From assembly GCA_937880545.1 (NCBI GenBank), contig CALFKA010000013.1, positions 1 to 9,467 on the forward strand: a stretch of 9,467 bases of DNA, written 5' to 3'. Origin of the DNA: an uncultured Clostridia bacterium (GTDB lineage Bacteria; Bacillota; Clostridia; Peptostreptococcales; Acidaminobacteraceae). A program made the position numbers and the translations under genes. Below the pieces are notes generated by a model, which was not told the origin of the DNA, made no database searches, and was given only the letters and a program-made list of their open reading frames with translations. Positions 1-6,388 of this stretch are shown here, piece by piece (the stretch's first letter is position 1; the number at the start of each line of letters is the position of its first letter).

Positions 1-390
1 GAGAGATTCCATAGGTTATTTAACTCCTGGTAGGGATCCTTTGATTCACAACCGCTGGTTAGGGTTAATATTATGATTAGTAGAAAGAGCAATGAAGATT
101 TACTTCTTATCATCATTTTTGATCTCCTTGTTGAATAAATCGTAACACAGAAAAGAATATCTGTAAATACCCGAAAGAGTCTTCCTACTTGGAATTTCAA
201 GCCATTTTTCATATCACCTGTTGATACAAGATTCACGAATGATAAATAATAGTTGAACTCACTATCTATTCTCTATCATGTAACCACTTTCAACTACTCT
301 AGTTAGTACCTAATATGTGTTTCCTATACAAGATATGTGTTAGTAATGGTGAAAAAAACTTCGTCCACTGTGCAAGTGCTTTTCCTCCAC
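1..390. other. AT-rich stretch with no recognisable gene
   Basis: I see no open frame of useful length with a ribosome site here, and no tRNA or rRNA signature. The stretch is visibly more AT-rich than the operon. It contains an 8-bp inverted repeat (TAGTTGAA at 250-257, TTCAACTA at 289-296, loop of 31) and a pair of short direct repeats (ATATGTGTT at 313-321 and 333-341, flanked by GTTAGTA at 302-308 and 339-345). None of these matches a known element that I recognise. An open plus-strand frame enters at the left edge and stops at 74-76; it is too short to assign. Confidence 0.5.
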
Positions 391-412
391 AAAAAAAGCA
401 GCGAGGAGCTGC
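391..412 (-). terminator. Rho-independent terminator downstream of rarA
   Basis: Read on the minus strand, GCAGC-TCCTC-GCTGC (412-398) forms a 5-bp GC-rich stem with a 5-base loop, followed at once by seven T residues (397-391). This is a classic intrinsic terminator. It lies about 90 bases after the rarA stop codon, so the rarA transcript would have a long structured 3' untranslated region. Alternatively the hairpin ends a separate small RNA lying at about 490-391. Confidence 0.65.
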
Positions 413-470
413 CTTGTCGGTTGGAAGAGCTACAAATATTATTTTACGTGGCCTCGCCAACCAATACTGA
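413..470 (-). other. Structured 3' region of rarA, possible small RNA
   Basis: On the minus strand GGTTGG (462-457) pairs with CCAACC (424-419). The stem can continue inward with GAG/CTC and a few further pairs, closing an AU-rich loop of about 12 bases. A terminator hairpin follows directly. The tandem hairpin plus terminator resembles the 3' end of a small RNA or a stable 3' UTR. I could not find a convincing -35/-10 pair of its own upstream, and I do not recognise the family. 6S RNA genes lie next to rarA in some Bacillota, but this stretch is too short and lacks an obvious long rod. Confidence 0.3.
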
Positions 471-499
471 CATAATATATGATATTACAAGATGTATCC

Positions 500-1810
500 C
501 TATTTCTTCTTTTTTCTCTTTTCCCATAGATCAGTCAAAGTCTTTTCTCTGCCATGGTACTTTGGCGAGTAAAATTCAATCTCTCGTAGACCTTCCGGCA
601 AGTAGTCTTGTTCAAAATATCCTCTGGGATCATCGTGTGGATAGTTATAGGCAGAACTGATCGCTGAAAGTCGTTTCTTTGTAGAATCCATCAAATGTTC
701 AGGAACGTTCCCGACTCCATTCTCTCTCACCCAACTCATGGCTTCTTTAATAGCGAGATAGGCACTGTTGCTCTTGTCGCAGAGACATAGATAGATCGTC
801 AATTCACCCAGAGCAATCTGTGCTTCGGGCATGCCGATCTTGTTGACGATCTCAAAGGCGGCATTTGATATATTAAGAGCTTCAGGATGCGCAAGTCCTA
901 TATCTTCACTGGCAAGGATGACCAGTCTTCGCGCGATGAACTTGGGGTCTTCCCCGGAAACCAACATCTGCGCCAGATAATACAGAGCAGCTTGCGGGTC
1001 GCTGCCTCTGACGCTTTTAATAAATGCGCTGATCACATCATAGTGATAGTCCCCATCTCTGTCGTAGCGAAGGAATGGCTTTTGTGTGCACTCGGAGAGA
1101 ACATCTTTTGTCAGAATGATCTTCCCCTCCTCTACCGGGGTAGTAAGGACTGCAAGCTCCAGGATGTTGAGCGCACGCCTGGCGTCACCCATCGACTTTT
1201 GAGCGATGAAATCCTTTTCTTCCTCACCCAAGATGATATTTTGGATACTGAGCTGCTCGTCTTCCGCTATTGCCTTATCTACTATGAGTTTGATGTCTTC
1301 TTCAGAGAGAGGAAACATCTCAAAGACCATGGAGCGTGAGAGAAGAGCCTGGATGACTTCAAAGTATGGATTTTCTGTTGTAGCGCCGATGAGAACCACA
1401 ATTCCGGCTTCTACATGTGGAAGGAGCGCATCCTGCTGTGCTTTGTTAAACCGATGAATCTCATCGACAAACAGAATAGTGCCATGACCGGTTGTCTCTA
1501 GCTCGCGTTTTGCCTTGTCAACAACATCTTTAATATCTCTCACTCCGCTTGTGACCGCATTGAGGGTCACAAAAGTAGAGCGGGTCATATTCGAGATAAT
1601 CCTGGCAAGAGAGGTCTTCCCTACTCCCGAAGGACCAACAAGAATAATGCTGGTGAGCCGATCAGCTTCTATCAAACGGCGCAGGAGTTTGCCTTTGCCG
1701 AGGATTTCTTCTTGCCCCATGAAATCCTCCAGAGTTCGCGGCTTTCTACGCTCTGCAAGGGGACGTTTCTGTTTCAGGTTTTCTTCTCTTACCATCTCAA
1801 ATAGGTTCAT
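500..1810 (-). CDS. rarA: Replication-associated recombination protein RarA (MgsA), AAA+ ATPase
   Basis: This encodes a 436-residue member of the RarA/MgsA/WRNIP1 family. These are clamp-loader-like AAA+ ATPases that act at stalled replication forks and ssDNA gaps, interacting with SSB. Visible motifs are Walker A GPSGVGKTS (residues 59-67), Walker B ILFVDEIHRF (112-121), sensor 1 GATTENPYF (142-150) and the arginine-finger segment LLSRSMVFE (Arg159). The C-terminal helical oligomerisation part contains DPRGYFEQDYLPEGL and a lysine-rich tail. Length is normal for the family. The frame stays open upstream to 1882, but the ATG at 1810 (MNLFEMVREE) is preferred: AAGGAG lies 6 bases before it, and the extra 24 residues (MHTFVRFFSHFF...) are unlike the family and would overlap the divergent SRAP gene. 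It diverges from that gene across 62 bases and appears monocistronic. Confidence 0.95.
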   Translation of the reverse strand: MNLFEMVREENLKQKRPLAERRKPRTLEDFMGQEEILGKGKLLRRLIEADRLTSIILVGPSGVGKTSLARIISNMTRSTFVTLNAVTSGVRDIKDVVDKAKRELETTGHGTILFVDEIHRFNKAQQDALLPHVEAGIVVLIGATTENPYFEVIQALLSRSMVFEMFPLSEEDIKLIVDKAIAEDEQLSIQNIILGEEEKDFIAQKSMGDARRALNILELAVLTTPVEEGKIILTKDVLSECTQKPFLRYDRDGDYHYDVISAFIKSVRGSDPQAALYYLAQMLVSGEDPKFIARRLVILASEDIGLAHPEALNISNAAFEIVNKIGMPEAQIALGELTIYLCLCDKSNSAYLAIKEAMSWVRENGVGNVPEHLMDSTKKRLSAISSAYNYPHDDPRGYFEQDYLPEGLREIEFYSPKYHGREKTLTDLWEKRKKKK

Positions 1811-1865
1811 ACTTACTCCTTCAGGGTACATTTTATCATAACCACAAAAGAAATGGGAGAAAAAG

Positions 1866-1879
1866 CGAACAAATGTGTG
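1866..1879. promoter_or_regulatory. Candidate LexA (SOS) box over the SRAP start codon
   Basis: CGAACAAATGTGTG fits the Gram-positive LexA consensus CGAACRNRYGTTYC at 12 of 14 positions, with mismatches at positions 12 and 14. The left half-site CGAAC is perfect and the right half is weak. Part of the right half is fixed by the Met-Cys-Ala codons of the SRAP gene, which lowers its weight. The position, at the edge of a 62-base divergent intergenic region between rarA and an SRAP gene, is biologically sensible for an SOS operator. A chance match remains possible. Confidence 0.3.
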
Positions 1880-2424
1880 CATCCTACCTTCAACATCTCT
1901 CCGGGGCGCAACTTCAAGCGTTACAAGAAGCGTTTACCGGAAAGAAAGACCCCGTAGAAAATCCTCCCCAAGAGATCCGAAAACCAACCTTACCCTCACT
2001 GATACTTAAGAAGGAGGGATTTCAGTCCGCCTATTTCGGAGTACCCTTTGATAAAAAACTGCAGATCAATGGGCGAATCGAGTCGATTGTCGATCGCCCT
2101 TACTACCAAAGAGTCAATTGGCTGCGGGGTGTGTTGCCAGTTAGTTCTTTCTTCGAATACGACAGTGGGAAATTTCCTGTTGAAATGCGTCTGAAAGACT
2201 CCCCCACCTTTCTCGCCACACTCCACCTTGATGACCGTTTTCTCATCATCACAAGAGAGGCGACTCTTCAGACAAGGAATATCCATCCACGCCTTCCCTA
2301 TCTTCTTAAAGAAGAACAGGTTCATCCGTACTTGTTTGGAGAACTGAGCTTTGAAGAACTTCTGGTATCGGTACAACCGGATGAACCCTTACTTGAACTG
2401 AGTGGTCAAATGCGATTGTTTTGA
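1873..2424 (+). CDS. Compact divergent SRAP-family (YedK/HMCES-like) protein
   Basis: The 183-residue product matches the SOS-response-associated peptidase fold by motif order. These proteins crosslink to abasic sites in ssDNA through the amino-terminal Cys exposed when Met1 is removed. Visible are Met-Cys at the start (MCASY, canonical MCGR[FY]); INGRIES with Asn66 and Glu70 (canonical NARAET); SFFEY with Glu95 (canonical GFYEW); and NIHPRLP with His138 (canonical IHxRMP). So all four catalytic-centre positions, Cys2, Asn, Glu and His, are present. It is shorter than E. coli YedK (about 222 residues), and I cannot see the usual YNIAPTQ segment. The Met-Cys requirement fixes the start; the nearest purine-rich site, GGGAGA, is rather far (12 bases), so translation may be weak. 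It is divergent from rarA and converges on the ornithine operon. The assignment rests on motifs read by eye. Confidence 0.75.
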   Translation: MCASYLQHLSGAQLQALQEAFTGKKDPVENPPQEIRKPTLPSLILKKEGFQSAYFGVPFDKKLQINGRIESIVDRPYYQRVNWLRGVLPVSSFFEYDSGKFPVEMRLKDSPTFLATLHLDDRFLIITREATLQTRNIHPRLPYLLKEEQVHPYLFGELSFEELLVSVQPDEPLLELSGQMRLF

Positions 2425-2445
2425 AAAAATCCCTCCGAAGAGGGA
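2424..2445 (-). terminator. Rho-independent terminator of the ornithine operon
   Basis: On the minus strand TCCCTC-TTCG-GAGGGA (2445-2430) is a perfect 6-bp stem capped by a UUCG tetraloop and followed by six T residues (2429-2424). It starts 8 bases after the stop codon of the GlmL-like gene. On the plus strand the hairpin directly follows the SRAP stop codon, but the downstream bases are only moderately T-rich, so termination of the SRAP transcript here is likely weaker. Confidence 0.85.
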
Positions 2446-2453
2446 ATGAATAT

Positions 2454-3818
2454 TTATATACTTAATGTGTTTTTAAGTAATTTCAGTGTGGCTTCTGGAT
2501 ACTCCATGGAAAGAACTCCCAGTGATGCCATGATATATTCTTTGTCGATGAGGACCGTAATTCCTTCCAGAGGGAGGAGACGGTCTCCTTTATTCATAGA
2601 GGGAATCTCCTCCAGAATCTTTCTGGCACAGGGAAGTCTTGTAAGGGCTCCCCCAGTTCCGACGACGAGCCGGACCATCGTGAGGTCTTTTCCCTGGGCT
2701 CCTTGTTTTTTACCGCCTGTGTAATAGAAGTCTAAAAGCTCTCCACCGTGGCGTGTGACGGAGAGCTCGACCGCTTTTCTGGCAAGAGCGCAGGCAAGTC
2801 GGATGGATTCGGGTGATGTCGGGATGGGATGGAAGGTTTGCAACTCATACCGGAGCTGCTCAGGCGTCAGACCCGCTTCTTCTGCCAGTTTATCTTCGCT
2901 GAAATAGCTCAACAGGTTTTCTCTGTTGATAAAGAGTCCCAGATCTCCTTCTACTGTTCGCTTAGCCTCCGGCTCCGGAGAAATAGCGATGGCAGCAATC
3001 TCTTCACTTCCAAGTGTCACGGAGTGAACATCGCTGGTAGCCCCTCCAATATCTAGTGTCATGACATCTTCAAATTCTTCAGCAAGAAGCTTTGTCGCCA
3101 GCATCACACTGCCGGGTGTCGGAATGACGTGTGAGTCCACAGCGTCACGGATTTTTGCCATACCCTGTGCCTGTGTGATATGGGCTTCAAACACGTCCTG
3201 TATGACAGCGCGTGTGGGCTCCACGTTGAGTTGATCGAGGCGGGGGTAGACATTTTCGCACAGGAAAAGGTCTGCTTCTCTTCCCTTCTCCTCAAACATC
3301 AGTTGTATCTCTTCGCGGTTTTCACAATTTCCGGCGTAGATAAATGGGATGTCCAAGTCTAGTTCAAGAAGTAGCTCAACATTGTGGAGTGCGGTTTCGC
3401 GCTCGCCAAAGTCAACTCCCCCTGCAATGAGGAAGATATTTGGCTTAATATCTTTGATCTTCTGAAGATCTGTGCGGCGCAACTTTCCCGCAGTGAGAAA
3501 GGCGATGTTGGCGCCGGCGCCAAGAGCTGCCTCCTTCGCCGCTTTTACCGTCATGTCATGCACAAGCCCGTGGACCGACATGCGTAAGCCTCCAGCGGCA
3601 CTGGAGGTGGCCAGCACTCTGGTAGGACGCACTTCACCGATCTGCTCTTCCAGAGCCGCCTTGGCTTCCAAAAGTCCGATCGTCACATCGCCCTTGTCGA
3701 CCGTCGTCGGAGCCTGAGCACCCCCGGCAAAGCGGGGATGCTCAGTATCGACATCGACAAAATAGTTTACAAGAGTGGTGGTTGAGCCAATCTCATACAC
3801 CAATGCGTTTTCAGGCAT
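2454..3818 (-). CDS. GlmL/MutL-like ASKHA ATPase, probable aminomutase reactivation factor
   Basis: The 454-residue product belongs to the MutL/GlmL family of ASKHA-fold (actin/Hsp70-like) ATPases found beside adenosylcobalamin mutase genes. Visible nucleotide-binding motifs are phosphate-1 YEIGSTTT (residues 8-15), phosphate-2 DIGGATSD (256-263) and the adenosine motif GTGGALTR (387-394). LIAGGVDFGERET (130-142) is a further conserved family segment. The expected role, inferred from context and from reactivases of other B12 enzymes, is removal of damaged cobalamin from OraE or its repair. The frame stays open to 3908, but the ATG at 3818 (MPENALVYEIG) starts directly at the ASKHA domain. The extra 30 residues of the longer form would lie inside oraE. 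The gene overlaps oraE by 8 bases and has only a weak purine-rich site (AAGCAGAG), so it is probably translationally coupled. It is the last gene of the operon. Confidence 0.85.
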   Translation of the reverse strand: MPENALVYEIGSTTTLVNYFVDVDTEHPRFAGGAQAPTTVDKGDVTIGLLEAKAALEEQIGEVRPTRVLATSSAAGGLRMSVHGLVHDMTVKAAKEAALGAGANIAFLTAGKLRRTDLQKIKDIKPNIFLIAGGVDFGERETALHNVELLLELDLDIPFIYAGNCENREEIQLMFEEKGREADLFLCENVYPRLDQLNVEPTRAVIQDVFEAHITQAQGMAKIRDAVDSHVIPTPGSVMLATKLLAEEFEDVMTLDIGGATSDVHSVTLGSEEIAAIAISPEPEAKRTVEGDLGLFINRENLLSYFSEDKLAEEAGLTPEQLRYELQTFHPIPTSPESIRLACALARKAVELSVTRHGGELLDFYYTGGKKQGAQGKDLTMVRLVVGTGGALTRLPCARKILEEIPSMNKGDRLLPLEGITVLIDKEYIMASLGVLSMEYPEATLKLLKNTLSI

Positions 3819-6012
3819 TTTCTCTGCTTCTTCTGACTTCGACGATCTTTGTGGCAACATGGGCTCCCTTGGTTCCTCTGCCAAAACCACCGTCCATGCC
3901 ATTGGCAAGTGCGATTTCGGGAGTGACTTGAGTGCCGCCGGCGATGAGAATTAATTTATCTCTCACGCCTTTTTCCACAGCGATGTCATTGAGTTTTTTC
4001 ATATTTCGGTAATGGATATCATCATGGGAGATGATGGTCGAGATGAGGACGGCCTCTGCATCTGTTTCCAGTGCGGCATCAATCATCTTCTCTACCGGGA
4101 CGCTGGTACCGAGGTAATGAACACCGATCCCCCACTTTTCAATGCCGCCATGTTTGATGTCAAGTATCTCTCGCATGCCGACGGAGTGCTCGTCTTCACC
4201 GACGGTTCCTGCGACAACGCGCAGAGGCTTTCTCTCAAATTCAGCCCAGAGCTCATCATCACTAAAGAGCTCAGGCTCCGGCGGAATATCGAGTTCTGCC
4301 GTATCGACGACTTTGTCCAAATGGCCTTTAAGCATGATACGCGTGCCTTCTGCCGGATGCATCACTTCGAGGTGAATGACTTCCGCCTCTTCGAGATTCA
4401 TGTGTTTGGCAAACTCAAGCGCTGCGTATTTCGCAACATCTTTTGGCAGGGGCAGGAGCATCTCGACAGAGACGATGCCATCTCCCAGCCATTCTACTTC
4501 CGGCATGACCTTCGAGGTATTTCTGACCTCTTCGCGTTCCTCGAGGCGTTTATTGACATTGTCCTCGGGATCAAGTTCATCGATATACTGAATCATCTCC
4601 GGCTTTTCAAAAGTACATCCACCGATCAGATCCGATGCTTTATCGGGTTCTACACCATACTGCATAGTATTGTTGTAGCCGTAGTGAGCAGTAACCGGTG
4701 CCATATACTTCTCTTCTCGCTTAAAGACGAACCCTGCGCCGACTCCCCCGTCGATGGCGCGCGAGATACCGTCACCGTTTCGCTCCGGGAACATGCCGGA
4801 GTCGACAAACCATCCCTGCTCTACCGCTTCGAAGTATCCACCCTTCTCGAGGATCTCCTCCAGGTACAGTACAGAGCGCTCCTGCAGTTCACGGACTTTC
4901 TCCGGCAGATACCCTTCTGTTTTCAGCTCGAGCATCGTCATCAGTCCATCGAGGCCCACGAGGGTCTGTTTGGCTGTATCACAGGCTTCAATATTGTTGA
5001 TATGCCAGGGAACGTTTCTCCCCTCATCCGGTGTAATCGTAGATTGGATGTCGGCGCGGGTCAGGCGACTGATCAGCATGTTCAGCACATGCGTTACTGT
5101 CGCTTCGCGGCTTGAGGAGGTGATATACTTCGTGTTCATCTGTGCGCGCATGCGGTATTCACTGAAGAAGTCACGAAGGGCGACAGCATAAGGCAGGTCA
5201 TATCGAAGCGTCGGAATGGGACTTGCCGTAGGCGGGACTGTTGAAAGTGAGATATTGTCCTTTTTCATGCCGACTTTAGCAGAAAACAGCGAGTTGATGC
5301 CATGCTGAACCATCAGTTCGGGCATGACTTTCCATGCGTCTCTTGCCGTCGCGTTGGCATTGTGGGCACCATCAATCTGATTGATGTCGGCCCAGGCCAT
5401 GATTTTCTTCGACTCCGCCGCATCGATGAAAGTGCGGACCATGTTAATGTTTCTATACAGCACGTTGTACTGCGGGTCCTGGTGTGCGCCATTGACGCCT
5501 TCTTCGGCAAACATGACGGCGATATCGGGACCGGCAACTCCGGAAACATACGAGTGGTAGTTAATCAGTCTTCCGACTTCTTCTTCAATGATGTCCAGAG
5601 CTTTTCTCTGTGCCCTCACCTGTTTGCGGGAGATGGGAACACCGCCGATGCCTTGAGGCGTTCCTTCGATCAGTCCGTCGTAGTGCGACTGTCCAGCAGT
5701 ACGGATGACCATAATGTGGTCAGCTCCGTGCCAGGCGGCCATGCGCATGCGGCGGATGTCATCTTCAAAACGTCCGGAGGCGATCTCTGTTGTAATCGAT
5801 TCAATGGGCTGAGGGTCAAGATTGTCAAAATAGCCGACAGCGGCAGGGATGCCGATGGAGTTGGTGAGAGGTTCCGAGCAGTCGATGTAAATATGACCGC
5901 CCATCTCCAGATTCTCTACCGGTTCTCTCCAGTGCCATCCTCTTCGTTTGGGACGATAATTCTCTAGATCTTTGAGGAGTTCATGAATGTCTAGCTTTTT
6001 ATTGTATTCCAT
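3811..6012 (-). CDS. oraE: D-ornithine 4,5-aminomutase, large subunit OraE
   Basis: With OraS this 733-residue subunit forms the adenosylcobalamin- and PLP-dependent mutase (EC 5.4.3.5) that moves the terminal amino group of D-ornithine to C4, giving (2R,4S)-2,4-diaminopentanoate. The N-terminal two thirds is the TIM-barrel catalytic part (for example AAWHGADHIMVIRTAG and WADINQIDGAHNANATARD). The C-terminal Rossmann-like cobalamin domain carries the DxHxxG motif as DEHSVG, with His609 the expected lower cobalt ligand. Exactly 11 residues later, Lys620 in LDIKHGG is the expected PLP Schiff-base lysine. The same His/Lys spacing is known for the C. sticklandii enzyme (His618/Lys629). IAGGTQVTPE and the glycine-rich DGGFGRGTKGAH follow. 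Length is full for the family. The start ATG overlaps the oraS stop as TAATG, and GGAGGAG lies 4 bases before it. Confidence 0.97.
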   Translation of the reverse strand: MEYNKKLDIHELLKDLENYRPKRRGWHWREPVENLEMGGHIYIDCSEPLTNSIGIPAAVGYFDNLDPQPIESITTEIASGRFEDDIRRMRMAAWHGADHIMVIRTAGQSHYDGLIEGTPQGIGGVPISRKQVRAQRKALDIIEEEVGRLINYHSYVSGVAGPDIAVMFAEEGVNGAHQDPQYNVLYRNINMVRTFIDAAESKKIMAWADINQIDGAHNANATARDAWKVMPELMVQHGINSLFSAKVGMKKDNISLSTVPPTASPIPTLRYDLPYAVALRDFFSEYRMRAQMNTKYITSSSREATVTHVLNMLISRLTRADIQSTITPDEGRNVPWHINNIEACDTAKQTLVGLDGLMTMLELKTEGYLPEKVRELQERSVLYLEEILEKGGYFEAVEQGWFVDSGMFPERNGDGISRAIDGGVGAGFVFKREEKYMAPVTAHYGYNNTMQYGVEPDKASDLIGGCTFEKPEMIQYIDELDPEDNVNKRLEEREEVRNTSKVMPEVEWLGDGIVSVEMLLPLPKDVAKYAALEFAKHMNLEEAEVIHLEVMHPAEGTRIMLKGHLDKVVDTAELDIPPEPELFSDDELWAEFERKPLRVVAGTVGEDEHSVGMREILDIKHGGIEKWGIGVHYLGTSVPVEKMIDAALETDAEAVLISTIISHDDIHYRNMKKLNDIAVEKGVRDKLILIAGGTQVTPEIALANGMDGGFGRGTKGAHVATKIVEVRRSRENA

Positions 6013-6380
6013 TATTCTCCTCCCAGTGCTTTCTTGGCATCTTGCCAGTACTCTCCTTCGAGGAGAGCCAGCCCGGCCTCGCGGACGGACAAGCCCTTCT
6101 CTTTGGAGATAAGATATACGATATGACCGACTCCGTATCCAATCAGTCCCTGGTCCATAGCCATCTCTACCAGGGGGGCAGCCTCCAGACTGGAGAAGCC
6201 CATGCGCAGCAGGACACTTCGCTCGATGGAAGGAGTGGTATTTTCGTAAGACAATTTGAGCAGGGGATCGACAATTTCTTCGATCTTGCTCCAGAAGCGC
6301 TCTTTGAGCTGCTCATTGGTGAGCCCCTCAAGATGTTTTCTTCGCTCCAGATAGTCGTCTTCTCTGCGAAATCCTTTCAT
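6012..6380 (-). CDS. oraS: D-ornithine 4,5-aminomutase, small subunit OraS
   Basis: The 122-residue small subunit pairs with OraE in an alpha2beta2 complex; its exact role is structural or auxiliary. It is recognised by its position immediately before oraE and by its mainly helical, charged sequence. Characteristic segments are DDYLERRKHLEGLTNEQLKE, RSVLLRMGFSSLEA and GLIGYGVGHIVYLIS, which match the known subunit in size (about 120 residues). No cofactor motif is visible, as expected. AGGAGG lies 5 bases before the ATG and is formed partly by the ortB stop region, with only 8 bases between the genes. Its stop codon shares one base with the oraE start, indicating coupled, near-equimolar synthesis. 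Confidence 0.95.
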   Translation of the reverse strand: MKGFRREDDYLERRKHLEGLTNEQLKERFWSKIEEIVDPLLKLSYENTTPSIERSVLLRMGFSSLEAAPLVEMAMDQGLIGYGVGHIVYLISKEKGLSVREAGLALLEGEYWQDAKKALGGE

Positions 6381-6388
6381 GCTGCCTC

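Noticed and set aside
2..76. Open plus-strand frame entering from the left edge, with a GYLTP-like segment resembling the end of a transposase.
   Set aside because: Only 24 codons are visible, the residues after GYLTP do not follow any transposase tail I can name, and no inverted-repeat end was recognised.
391..500. 6S RNA gene beside rarA, as in some Bacillota.
   Set aside because: The structured part is only about 100 bases and lacks the long rod with a central bubble. No promoter was found.
337..660. 107-codon plus-strand frame at the left side.
   Set aside because: It runs through the rarA terminator hairpin and antisense into the rarA 3' end, and has no ribosome site or recognisable domain.
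1830..1863. Sigma-A promoter for rarA (TATGAT at 1840-1835 or TAAAAT at 1835-1830, minus strand).
   Set aside because: The -10 hexamers are plausible, but no good -35 hexamer lies at 16-18 bp spacing (TTTTCT or TCCCAT), so I do not annotate it as a site.
1811..1882. Longer 460-residue form of RarA.
   Set aside because: The ATG at 1810 has a strong AAGGAG site. The extension overlaps the divergent SRAP start and is rich in Phe, His and Cys, unlike RarA N-termini.
3819..3908. Longer 484-residue form of the GlmL-like protein.
   Set aside because: The extra 30 residues are encoded inside oraE in another frame, and the ASKHA phosphate-1 motif begins right after the ATG at 3818.
4012..5115. Long 367-codon open frame on the plus strand.
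   Set aside because: It lies entirely antisense to oraE, has no ribosome site, and its product is unlike any family. It is a shadow caused by codon bias in the moderate-GC coding strand. The same holds for the antisense frames over ortB, ord and the GlmL-like gene.
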